In this document: piece after piece, positions 1 to 7,387 of the stretch
Numbering within the stretch: the stretch's first letter is position 1
Layout: each line of letters begins with the position of its first letter
From: Planctomycetota bacterium
GTDB taxonomy: Bacteria > Planctomycetota > Phycisphaerae > UBA1845 > PWPN01
Reading direction: 5' to 3'
NCBI GenBank assembly: GCA_016209665.1
Contig: JACQVT010000101.1
Span: 1 to 7,504 of the forward strand
DNA: 7,504 nucleotides
Notes under the pieces: generated by a model
Database searches by the model: none
The model's input: only the letters and a program-made list of their open reading frames with translations
Told to the model about the DNA's origin: nothing
Position numbers and translations under genes: made by a program

Positions 1-1469
<1,469 letters not shown>

Positions 1470-1564
1470 CGTTGAATCTCCGAGAAGAGTCGGGCCAGAG
1501 ACGCGCCCATCGCCCGGTCACGCGTCCAGCGCAGCGGATCGACGGCGCTCGAATCCCGACCTGG

Positions 1565-1581
1565 CCGGCATTATACGCCGG
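1565..1581 (-). promoter_or_regulatory. Possible -10 element (TATAAT) for the gamma-glutamyltransferase gene, inside a small dyad
   Basis: On the minus strand a perfect TATAAT lies at 1575-1570, about 100 bases upstream of the start codon at 1469. It sits between CCGGC (1565-1569) and GCCGG (1577-1581), a 5-bp inverted repeat that could be a short operator. No good -35 hexamer is found at 16-18 bases spacing, so this is a suggestion from one hexamer in GC-rich DNA. The 248-bp divergent region 1470-1717 holds nothing else I can name. Confidence 0.3.
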
Positions 1582-1717
1582 GCGTTGCGGTCGTGGAGCC
1601 ACCGACGGGAATGCCCCGGCCCGACCGAAACGTGGGTGTTGGCACGTCGGCGAAGGCAGTATCATGCAGCAGCGATCGGGCGAGGGCCCGGGGGCACTAT
1701 CGAAGGACACAAATGCC

Positions 1718-3031
1718 ATGCACGAGAACGGCGGACGGATCGACAGGCGACAGTTCGTGAAGGGGGCGGCGATGGCGGCCTTCGGAGTGCCGGCGCTCGG
1801 GTCTCGCGCGGCCCGGGGCCAGGCGACGAGCAGCGCGCCCAGCGAACGGATCACGGTGGGTTTCATCGGCGTGGGCAAGATCGCCAACGACTATCACCTC
1901 GAGACGCTGCTGGGATTCGAGGATGTGCAGGCGGTGGCGGTGTGCGACGTGGACACCACGCGCCGGCTGCACGCGAAACAACTTATCGAGGAGGCCTACG
2001 CCACCGAGAGGCGTGACTACAAGGGCATCGCCGACTACAACGACTTCCGCGACCTCGTGGCCCGGCGGGACATCGACGCCGTCGTGATCGCGACGCCGGA
2101 GCACTGGCACGCGATCCCGCTGATTGAGGCCTGCAAGGCGGGCAAACACGTCTACTGCGAGAAGCCGCTGACGCTGACCATCGCCGAGGCCCGGCTGTGC
2201 ATCGAAGCGGCCCGCAAACACAACCGCGTCGTGCAGACCGGCAGCCAGCAGCGGTCGAACGTGTTCGGCCAGTTCCGGCAGGCCTGTGAGCTGGTGCGGA
2301 GCGGCCGGCTGGGCAAGATTCGGCGGCTGACCGTGGGCGTGGGCGAGCCGAGCAAGTGGTGCGACCTGCCCGCTGAGCAGCCCGAGCCGGGGCTCGACTG
2401 GGACTTGTGGCTGGGGTATGCGCCCGAGCGGCCGTACAACTCGATCCTGAGCCCCCGCGGCGTGCACAAGCATTTCCCGGGCTGGCGGTCGTACCGCGAG
2501 TACGGCGGCGGCGGCATGACCGACATGGGGGCCCACCACTTCGACATCGCCCAGTGGGCGCTGGACATGGACCGCTCGGGTCCGGTGAAGATCGTGCCGC
2601 CCGACGATCCGAAGGCGGAGAGCGGCGTTAAGTTCTTCTACGCGAGCGGCATCGAGATGGAGCACGTCCGTAAGCGGAGCGGCTGCGTCTTCTTCGGCGA
2701 GAAGGGCACGCTGCACATCGACCGCGACAAGCTCGAGAGCGACCCGCCCGAGATCGTCAGCGAGCCGCTTGGCGCCGACGAGGTGCACCTTTACGAGTCG
2801 CCCGGCCACCACCGCGACTGGATCGACTGCATCCGCTCGGGCAAGCGGCCGGTCTGCGACGTCGAAGTCGGAGCCCGCTCGGCCACGGTCTGCCACCTGG
2901 GCAACCTGGCCTACTGGTATCGCCGGACGCTCCGCTGGGACCCACACAAGTGGGAGTTCGTCAACGACCCCGAGGCCAACACCCGGCGCGACCGCCCCCG
3001 CCGCGACCCGTGGCAGTTGCCGAAGGTGTAA
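1718..3031 (+). CDS. Tat-exported Gfo/Idh/MocA family oxidoreductase
   Basis: A 437-residue NAD(P)-dependent oxidoreductase of the Gfo/Idh/MocA type; members oxidise or reduce sugars, inositols and amino sugars. The N-terminus has a twin-arginine signal, DRRQFVKG (9-16), followed by a hydrophobic stretch and AARGQA, so the folded, cofactor-loaded enzyme is probably exported. The Rossmann motif is GFIGVGKIA (48-56). ATPEHWHAIPLIEACKAGKH (126-143) leads into EKP (148-150), whose Lys149 is the family's catalytic or substrate lysine. GGGGMTDMGAHHFDIAQW (263-280) supplies the active-site histidine/aspartate block. The C-terminal tail (NDPEAN...RPRRDPWQL) is of a kind common in planctomycete paralogues. 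Start at 1718 is chosen because AAGGA lies ten bases upstream and it leaves a normal Tat n-region. An in-frame ATG at 1664, also with an AAGG-like site, would add 18 residues and cannot be excluded. Substrate unknown; the nearby DUF1080 gene makes a sugar or glycoside reasonable. Confidence 0.94.
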   Translation: MHENGGRIDRRQFVKGAAMAAFGVPALGSRAARGQATSSAPSERITVGFIGVGKIANDYHLETLLGFEDVQAVAVCDVDTTRRLHAKQLIEEAYATERRDYKGIADYNDFRDLVARRDIDAVVIATPEHWHAIPLIEACKAGKHVYCEKPLTLTIAEARLCIEAARKHNRVVQTGSQQRSNVFGQFRQACELVRSGRLGKIRRLTVGVGEPSKWCDLPAEQPEPGLDWDLWLGYAPERPYNSILSPRGVHKHFPGWRSYREYGGGGMTDMGAHHFDIAQWALDMDRSGPVKIVPPDDPKAESGVKFFYASGIEMEHVRKRSGCVFFGEKGTLHIDRDKLESDPPEIVSEPLGADEVHLYESPGHHRDWIDCIRSGKRPVCDVEVGARSATVCHLGNLAYWYRRTLRWDPHKWEFVNDPEANTRRDRPRRDPWQLPKV

Positions 3032-3058
3032 GCGGAGGCACGAGGAACAGCGGGAGAA

Positions 3059-3922
3059 TCATCGGGCCGGGCTTGAGGTCGGCGGCGGGATGCGGATCGT
3101 GTGGACGACCATGTTCTCGCCGGTGGCCTCGGGGCTGGTGAGGGCGACGAGTTCGCCGGCGGGGTTGATGACGTAGGCGGCGCCGCGACGCAAGCGGCGA
3201 TTCTCGTCGTGGGCCGGGGCGTCGCAGGCCACGTACCAGACGCCGTTTTCCTTGGCCCGGGCGTAGGTGTAGGGCCGACGGCCGGTGGTGAGTTCATCGG
3301 GGTCGGTGCCGTTGGCGTAGGGGGCCAGGATCACCTCAGCACCGTTTGCCCGCAGCTTCGCGCAGATGTTGGGATGGACCGACTCGTAGCAGATGGCGAT
3401 CCCGACCCGCAGGCCGCGGATGTCGAACACGTTCGCATCGTTGCCCGGGTCCCAGTGTTTCTCCTCGCCGGGAGCCAGCTCGATCTTGCGATGCGCGCCG
3501 AGGACGCCATGTCCGTCGACGATCGCCTGCGTGATGAAGGCCCGATCGCCGTCCCCCTCGGTCATGCCGACGCAGATGATCACGCTCAGTTCCCGAGCCA
3601 GGTCGGTCAGCCGCCGGACCGACGGGCCGTCGAGCGGTTCAGCGTAGGCGCGAATTTCGCGGCTGGCCCACCAGCCGCTGATGGCCGTCTCCGGGAACAG
3701 CACGAGGTCCGCCCCTGCCGCCGTTGCCCGCCGGGCCCAGGCCTCGATGCGGGCAAGGTTGCCCGGCACGTCGCGGGTGCGGCTCTCACACGAGACGGCC
3801 GCGACGGTGAGCTGGCGCAGCGGGTCAAGCCGGTTCTCGTGGTGCGTGGTCGAGCAACCCACCAGACCTGGGGCCGCGAAAGTCAGAACCGCCACCAATC
3901 GCCGCAAGTTGCCGATGTGCAT
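3059..3922 (-). CDS. Lipoprotein of the carbon-nitrogen hydrolase (nitrilase) superfamily
   Basis: A 287-residue protein. It begins with a lipoprotein signal peptide: MHIGNLRRLV, a hydrophobic stretch, then the lipobox LVGC with Cys23 as the expected lipidated residue, followed by STTHH. The rest is one nitrilase-fold domain (about 36-280), a fold that hydrolyses amides, carbamoyl groups or nitriles through a Glu-Lys-Cys triad. All three residues are visible: Glu78 in LVLFPE, Lys146 in AHRKIELAPGEEKHWDPG, and Cys178 in GIAICYESVHPN. RGAAYVINPAGELVA (246-260) is the usual late strand pair. It lacks the several membrane helices of apolipoprotein N-acyltransferase (Lnt), so it is not that enzyme. 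The start at 3922 is favoured over an upstream ATG (4003) because GAGGAG lies just upstream and the lipobox is then properly placed. It converges with the oxidoreductase (27-nt gap) and diverges from the dockerin-like gene. Substrate unknown; amidase or carbamoylase activity is inferred from the fold only. Confidence 0.92.
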   Translation of the reverse strand: MHIGNLRRLVAVLTFAAPGLVGCSTTHHENRLDPLRQLTVAAVSCESRTRDVPGNLARIEAWARRATAAGADLVLFPETAISGWWASREIRAYAEPLDGPSVRRLTDLARELSVIICVGMTEGDGDRAFITQAIVDGHGVLGAHRKIELAPGEEKHWDPGNDANVFDIRGLRVGIAICYESVHPNICAKLRANGAEVILAPYANGTDPDELTTGRRPYTYARAKENGVWYVACDAPAHDENRRLRRGAAYVINPAGELVALTSPEATGENMVVHTIRIPPPTSSPAR

Positions 3923-3952
3923 TACGCTCCTCGCTCTGGCCTGCCGGGACGA

Positions 3953-3982
3953 ATTGTATGGTCGACGCGGTACCCAGGCGAA
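3953..3982 (-). promoter_or_regulatory. Possible sigma-70-like promoter of the nitrilase-family lipoprotein gene
   Basis: Read on the minus strand, TTCGCC (3982-3977) and TACAAT (3958-3953) are separated by 18 bases. The -10 matches the consensus at five of six positions, the -35 at three. It would give a leader of roughly 25 bases containing the GAGGAG ribosome site. This is a pattern match only. Confidence 0.3.
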
Positions 3983-4012
3983 CGGATGATCCCTGTGCGC
4001 CAAAGATACCGC

Positions 4013-4041
4013 TTCCCTGGGGCAGCCAACGGCGATAGAAT
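4013..4041 (+). promoter_or_regulatory. Possible sigma-70-like promoter of the dockerin-like protein gene
   Basis: TTCCCT (4013-4018) and TAGAAT (4036-4041) are 17 bases apart. The -10 matches five of six consensus positions, the -35 three. Transcription would start near 4048, leaving a leader of about 60 bases ending in GGAG (4099-4102), eight bases before the ATG at 4111. This is a pattern match only. Confidence 0.33.
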
Positions 4042-4110
4042 ACTGGCGCGGTCCAGCCCGCGGCGCCGGGCCGCGTCCAACTCCGCAGGTCCTGGGATGG
4101 AGATCATACC

Positions 4111-5253
4111 ATGCCTACCAGGAAGCCCATCCGCGCGGCGGGTTTTGCGGTCCTCATTGTTTGGCTCGCGGCCCTGAATCAGACGGCATCGGCCGTGGTG
4201 GCGCAGACCTCCACGGACGCTGCGCCGGTTCTCTACGCCCTGACCGAGGGCAGCACGTACCAGCACGGTTGCTTTCCTCCCTGCCGCTGCCCGATTTCAG
4301 AATTGGCCCGCGTGCAGGGAACGTTCGTGCTGACTCCCACCGGATTTGACGGCCTGTTCACCACCTACAAGGTGGCGGGCGTCCATTGGGTCGTGCCGCG
4401 GAGCGACTCCTTCCTGCGCATCTACGGTTCGGGAAGCTACCGGGTGGGCGGCGAGTTTGCGGTCATGCAGCAGCTCATCCTGGACCTGGTGATCGACGGT
4501 CAGCCCGTCCAGCACTTCGACAGCGGCCTGGTGGTCGGCGGCGGCGGCTTCCCGGCCATCGACGTGGTGATCTCGATCAACGGAATGGTGTGTCTGGATA
4601 CCGTGATCCACGTGGTGGCCAAGCCTCTACCGGTGCCGTCGACCCTCTACCGGCTCGCCCGGGGCAGCACGTTTCAGCAGGGCTGTTTCGACTTCTGTGC
4701 CTGCCCGGTAACGCTGGAGATGCCGCTCCGCGGCACGTTCATCCTCTCGCCGGCGGAAAAGGACCCGCTCTTCGCCCACTACAAGGTTACACAGGTGAAC
4801 TGGCGGGTGGTGTCCGAGGGCTGGCCTGTCCACCTGACCGGCTCGGGGACGTACCGGGTTGGGGGCGAGGTAGCCATCACGCACCAACTCCAACTGGACC
4901 TGTCCATCAACGGCGGGCCGGTGCAGCGATTCGACAGCGGCCTCGTGCCGGGCGGAGGATACTTCCCCGCCATCGACATTACGATCTCGACCGATCCCGC
5001 CGCCTGTTTCCGCACGATCATCCAGGTGCGGGCGCGACCCGCCGGCGACTTCAACCTCAGCGGGAGCGTCGACCAGGAGGACTTCGACCATTACCAGGCC
5101 TGCCTGACCGGCCCCGCGATCACCCAGGACGCCGCGGCCTGCCGTGACGCCGATCTCGATGGCGACGACGACATCGACCAGGAGGATTTCGCCATCCTCC
5201 AACGATGCATAACCGAGGAGAGGCTGCCTATCGACCCCCAATGCGCTGAATGA
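4111..5253 (+). CDS. Secreted protein with two tandem 138-residue cysteine modules and a C-terminal dockerin-like domain
   Basis: A 380-residue protein with a Sec signal peptide (MPTRKPIR, hydrophobic 10-22, probable cleavage after TASA at 28). Residues 41-171 and 179-309 are two copies of one module: by hand alignment without gaps about 69 of 131 positions are identical. Each copy starts LYxLxxGST(Y/F)Q, then GCFxxCxCP, and later has GSGxYRVGGE, PVQxFDSGLV and FPAID. The four cysteines are at 54, 58, 60, 161 and 192, 196, 198, 299, exactly 138 residues apart, suggesting conserved disulfides or a metal site. I do not recognise the module. The end (312-368) is dockerin-like, with two EF-hand-type calcium loops: D313-N315-S317-D321-D324 and D348-D350-D352-D356-D359, each followed by QEDF. 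In planctomycetes such domains are common without a classical cellulosome; an attachment or matrix role is inferred. The start is supported by GGAG eight bases upstream. No catalytic motif is visible. Confidence 0.9.
   Translation: MPTRKPIRAAGFAVLIVWLAALNQTASAVVAQTSTDAAPVLYALTEGSTYQHGCFPPCRCPISELARVQGTFVLTPTGFDGLFTTYKVAGVHWVVPRSDSFLRIYGSGSYRVGGEFAVMQQLILDLVIDGQPVQHFDSGLVVGGGGFPAIDVVISINGMVCLDTVIHVVAKPLPVPSTLYRLARGSTFQQGCFDFCACPVTLEMPLRGTFILSPAEKDPLFAHYKVTQVNWRVVSEGWPVHLTGSGTYRVGGEVAITHQLQLDLSINGGPVQRFDSGLVPGGGYFPAIDITISTDPAACFRTIIQVRARPAGDFNLSGSVDQEDFDHYQACLTGPAITQDAAACRDADLDGDDDIDQEDFAILQRCITEERLPIDPQCAE
4231..5040 (+). repeat. Intragenic tandem duplication (two 414-bp-period units)
   Basis: The coding DNA for the two cysteine modules forms a direct repeat with a 414-bp period (138 codons). 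The first copy runs from about 4231 to 4623 and the second from about 4645 to 5037. Protein identity is about 53 percent by hand count, with no net insertion or deletion between the cysteines, so the duplication is old and both copies have been kept under constraint. Confidence 0.85.
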
Positions 5254-5258
5254 GGTCC

Positions 5259-5296
5259 GGCCGGGCGGGAGGAGCGGCATCGTTCCTCCCTCGGCC
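5259..5296 (+). terminator. Strong hairpin after the dockerin-like gene, possible terminator
   Basis: GGGAGGA (5267-5273) pairs perfectly with TCCTCCC (5284-5290) around a ten-base loop. An outer GGCCG (5259-5263) pairs with CGGCC (5292-5296) across a small asymmetric internal loop. It begins five bases after the stop codon at 5253. There is no T-run after it, so it is not a canonical intrinsic terminator; it may instead stabilise the mRNA 3' end. It suggests that the DUF1080 gene downstream is transcribed separately. Confidence 0.45.
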
Positions 5297-5372
5297 AAGT
5301 TCCCAATCCAGCTCCGCATTCGCGACGTCTCGCGGCCGCTTGAGTCCGCGCCCAACCTGCGGTAAGCATGCG

Positions 5373-5391
5373 CCGTCCAACTGCGGGACGG
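5373..5391 (+). repeat. Short hairpin upstream of the DUF1080 gene
   Basis: CCGTCC (5373-5378) and GGACGG (5386-5391) form a perfect 6-bp stem with a seven-base loop, about 50 bases before the ATG at 5440. It could be a leader structure or an operator, or may simply reflect GC-rich sequence. Between 5297 and 5439 I see no convincing promoter. Confidence 0.3.
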
Positions 5392-5439
5392 GGTGTGTCG
5401 GCCCGCGGAGGATCACGGGGTTTCCAGGGAGTTTGTCTC

Positions 5440-6252
5440 ATGTCGAAAGTGATGGGCAGTTCGCGTCGTGCACTGGGAGCACTGGCGGCGGTTGCCGGCC
5501 TGGTGGGTGTCGTGATGGTGCTGCCCGGGGCCCAGGACCCGCCGTGGACCAGCGGCATCGACTGGCCGAAGCCCGAGGTGATCGATCCGGGGTCGCTGGG
5601 CGGCCCGCCGTCGGACGCCATCGTACTGTTCGACGGCAAGGACCTGTCGCAATGGAACGGGGCCGAGAAATGGACGGTCCAGGACGGTCACGCCGTCTGC
5701 GGGGGCAACCTGGCGACGAAGCGAGCCTTCGGCGACTGCCAGTTGCACGTGGAGTGGGCCTCGCCGGCCCAGGTCAAGGGCAGCAGCCAGGCCCGCGGCA
5801 ACAGCGGCGTGTACCTGATGGGCTTCTATGAGATCCAGATTCTCGATTCGTATGACAACGAGACGTACCACGACGGGCAGGCGGCCTCGGTCTACAAGCA
5901 GCGGCCGCCGCTGGTGAACGTCTGCCGCAAGCCGGGCGAGTGGCAGAGCTACGACATCATCTTCCGGGCCCCGCGCTTCGACGAACAGGGCAAGCTGGTT
6001 CGGCCCGCCTACGTGACGCTGCTGCACAACGGCGTGCTGGTGCAGGACCATTTCGAGCTGCTGGGCCGCAGCGCCTACCGCCGGCCGCCCCAGTATGCCC
6101 CTCACGAGCCGAAGCTGCCGCTGCACTTGCAGTTTCACGGCTGTCCGGTGCGGTTCCGCAACGTCTGGATTCGCGAGTTGCCGGACGACGACGGCGAGAA
6201 CCTGCTGGCGCCGCTGCGGGCGAAACTGAACGGCCGTTCGTCGAAGCCGTGA
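5440..6252 (+). CDS. Exported DUF1080 / 3-keto-disaccharide hydrolase domain protein
   Basis: A 270-residue protein. The N-terminus (MSKVMGSSRR, then a hydrophobic segment 11-29 ending VLPGAQ) is a Sec signal peptide or uncleaved anchor. The DUF1080 (PF06439) jelly-roll domain follows. It opens with the hallmark IVLFDGKDLSQWNG (61-74) and continues with KWTVQDGHAVCGG (77-89), DCQLHVEW (99-106), GNSGVYLMGFYEIQILDSY (120-138), GQAASVYKQRPPLVNV (146-161), GEWQSYDIIFRAPRF (166-180) and NGVLVQDHFEL (197-207). It closes with LHLQFHGCPVRFRNVWIREL (228-247). Some members hydrolyse or eliminate 3-keto-glycosides made by a partner dehydrogenase; others only resemble glucanases in fold. The start at 5440 is chosen for GGGAG eight bases upstream; the in-frame ATG at 5452 is less well placed. 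It lies 186 nt after the dockerin-like gene in the same direction and converges with the PEP-CTERM gene. Family is certain, exact substrate is not. Confidence 0.94.
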   Translation: MSKVMGSSRRALGALAAVAGLVGVVMVLPGAQDPPWTSGIDWPKPEVIDPGSLGGPPSDAIVLFDGKDLSQWNGAEKWTVQDGHAVCGGNLATKRAFGDCQLHVEWASPAQVKGSSQARGNSGVYLMGFYEIQILDSYDNETYHDGQAASVYKQRPPLVNVCRKPGEWQSYDIIFRAPRFDEQGKLVRPAYVTLLHNGVLVQDHFELLGRSAYRRPPQYAPHEPKLPLHLQFHGCPVRFRNVWIRELPDDDGENLLAPLRAKLNGRSSKP

Positions 6253-6305
6253 CCCGCGTGCAACGCCCCCTCCCGACCCAGGTATCGGACGGCCCGAACA
6301 AGACA

Positions 6306-6331
6306 GCGGCCCACCGTGAGCGGCGGGCCGC
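6306..6331 (-). terminator. Hairpin between convergent genes, probable terminator, possibly bidirectional
   Basis: GCGGCCC (6306-6312) pairs with GGGCCGC (6325-6331). Inside, after one A/C mismatch, CCG (6314-6316) pairs with CGG (6321-6323) around the tetraloop TGAG. On the minus strand the stem is followed by the T-rich TGTCTTGTT, which fits termination of the PEP-CTERM gene whose stop is 37 bases away. On the plus strand no T-run follows, but the stem lies 53 bases after the DUF1080 stop and could serve that transcript too. Confidence 0.55.
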
Positions 6332-6368
6332 GTGTGAAAGGTCGTCTCAAAATGTCACGCCTGTCGGC

Positions 6369-7103
6369 TTACTTGCGACGCCGAGACGCGACCAACGGGA
6401 TCCCCGCCAGCAGCAGGCCGATCGAGGCCGGCTCGGGTATGGGGATGTGCCCTGAATCCGTCTTGACGACGTAGTCAATCAGGACCGTCACGGACAGGTT
6501 CGGCTGCGGGATGAAGTAGAAGTAGATGGAGTCGATCGTCTTGGCGCTACCTTCCAGGTTGGCGCTGCTGCCGCCGATGGCAGTGACCGCACCCCACTCA
6601 CTCAGATTATCGAGGTTCCACTCCATCGCGTGCCACTGGCCGTCAGCGATGACGTCCTTCAGGACGCCGCCGACCATGGTCGCGCCAGTGTTGGCCGGGC
6701 TGTCGAGGTTGATCCCGAGCTTCATCCCCGTGGCCGTTCCCCCGGCGATCTTGTACCAGAAGCCGATGTACCCGTCCTCCCCCCCGCTGGTCGGCGTGAA
6801 GGATTGCTGGCCCGCGGGCGACCCGGCAGTGGTGACGCCGGCGAGGAAGCGGCACCGTGTCGGATTGGCGGTGCCGCTATTGAGGACCAGCTTCTCGGCA
6901 CCGGCTCCCTCGAGTACCTCTCCCGCGGCGGTCGTCCGGTCGGCGGTCGACGTGGCGAGCACGTTCGAGGTGCCCGAGAAATTAGGGGCATATTGGAAGA
7001 TGCCCTCGTTCACGTTGAAGTCGGCGAAGATGATGTCAGCCTGTGCGGCCGTGCACAGGAAGATCACCGCGCTGGCTCCAACTACCCAATGGATCGCTCT
7101 CAT
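6369..7103 (-). CDS. PEP-CTERM sorting-domain protein, secreted
   Basis: A 244-residue protein with a clear Sec signal peptide (MRAIHWVVGASAVIFLCTAAQA, cleavage expected after Ala22). A C-terminal PEP-CTERM signal completes it: IPEP at 222-225, hydrophobic segment SIGLLLAGIPLVA (227-239), then the basic end SRRRK. Proteins with this tail are processed by an exosortase and released or attached at the cell surface, often in a polysaccharide matrix; no exosortase gene is in this window. The body (about 23-215) looks beta-rich: DGYIGFWYKIAGG, GMKLGINLDSP, GQWHAMEWNLDNLSEWG and KTIDSIYFYFIPQ. This pattern recalls carbohydrate-binding or concanavalin-like sandwich domains, but I cannot name the family. 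Only one cysteine (84) remains in the mature part. The start at 7103 is supported by a strong GGAGGAGG seven bases upstream. It converges with the DUF1080 gene and faces a 400-bp upstream region with regulatory-looking repeats. Confidence 0.9.
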   Translation of the reverse strand: MRAIHWVVGASAVIFLCTAAQADIIFADFNVNEGIFQYAPNFSGTSNVLATSTADRTTAAGEVLEGAGAEKLVLNSGTANPTRCRFLAGVTTAGSPAGQQSFTPTSGGEDGYIGFWYKIAGGTATGMKLGINLDSPANTGATMVGGVLKDVIADGQWHAMEWNLDNLSEWGAVTAIGGSSANLEGSAKTIDSIYFYFIPQPNLSVTVLIDYVVKTDSGHIPIPEPASIGLLLAGIPLVASRRRK

Positions 7104-7306
7104 GCGGAATCCTCCTCCAAAAGACGTCCCGAACTCTCCCGTCCCGACTGGCGGGCCACGGGTCAGCCGATCACCGCGAACTGTCAACCGGCGAAATGCA
7201 ATACTCGCTTGAGGGGATCACCCCTCCTCCTCGGCACAGTATACGCGAAGATGATATAAAATCATAGAGGGCACTTGCAGAATTCTCTCATGATCCGGCA
7301 GATTCC

Positions 7307-7323
7307 TATCACGGGCTGTGATA
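7307..7323. promoter_or_regulatory. Inverted repeat TATCAC-N5-GTGATA, operator-like
   Basis: A perfect 6-bp dyad (7307-7312 and 7318-7323) with a five-base spacer lies in the AT-rich stretch between the PEP-CTERM gene and a plus-strand TATAAT box 29 bases further on. The size and symmetry suit a dimeric DNA-binding protein, but no regulator gene is nearby and the match could be chance. Confidence 0.35.
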
Positions 7324-7327
7324 TGAC

Positions 7328-7357
7328 TTAAGTTGTGTATTGGCAACATGATATAAT
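7328..7357 (+). promoter_or_regulatory. Possible promoter reading rightward out of the window
   Basis: A perfect TATAAT (7352-7357) has TTAAGT (7328-7333) 18 bases upstream, matching three of six -35 positions. It would transcribe away from the PEP-CTERM gene towards a gene beyond the right edge. The surrounding AT-rich composition supports it. Confidence 0.38.
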
Positions 7358-7359
7358 CA

Positions 7360-7387
7360 ATCGTCCGCTCGGCGATCGTCCGGTCGG
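7360..7387 (+). repeat. Short tandem direct repeat just after the TATAAT box
   Basis: ATCGTCCGCTCGG (7360-7372) and ATCGTCCGGTCGG (7375-7387) are identical at 12 of 13 bases and lie one 15-bp period apart. They begin two bases after the TATAAT box, where a transcription start would lie, so a regulator site or a leader-RNA element is possible. Two copies are too few to call a satellite. Confidence 0.5.

Noticed and set aside
1472..1717. Upstream extension of the oxidoreductase reading frame
   Set aside because: The frame is open but the extra sequence is Arg/Gly-rich, would bury the twin-arginine signal far from the N-terminus, and a good ribosome site precedes 1718. Only the ATG at 1664 remains a minor alternative.
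1697..2947. Minus-strand open frame of 416 codons
   Set aside because: Antisense shadow of the Gfo/Idh/MocA gene, composed of low-complexity Ala/Arg/Val/Leu-rich sequence.
3101..4177. Plus-strand open frame of 358 codons
   Set aside because: Antisense to the nitrilase-family gene and overlapping the start of the dockerin-like gene; no motif and no ribosome site.
5413..6138. Minus-strand open frame of 241 codons
   Set aside because: Shadow of the DUF1080 gene, whose family motifs are unambiguous on the other strand.
6526..7259. Two overlapping plus-strand frames (228 and 209 codons)
   Set aside because: Both are antisense to the PEP-CTERM gene, which has a signal peptide, a sorting tail and a strong ribosome site.
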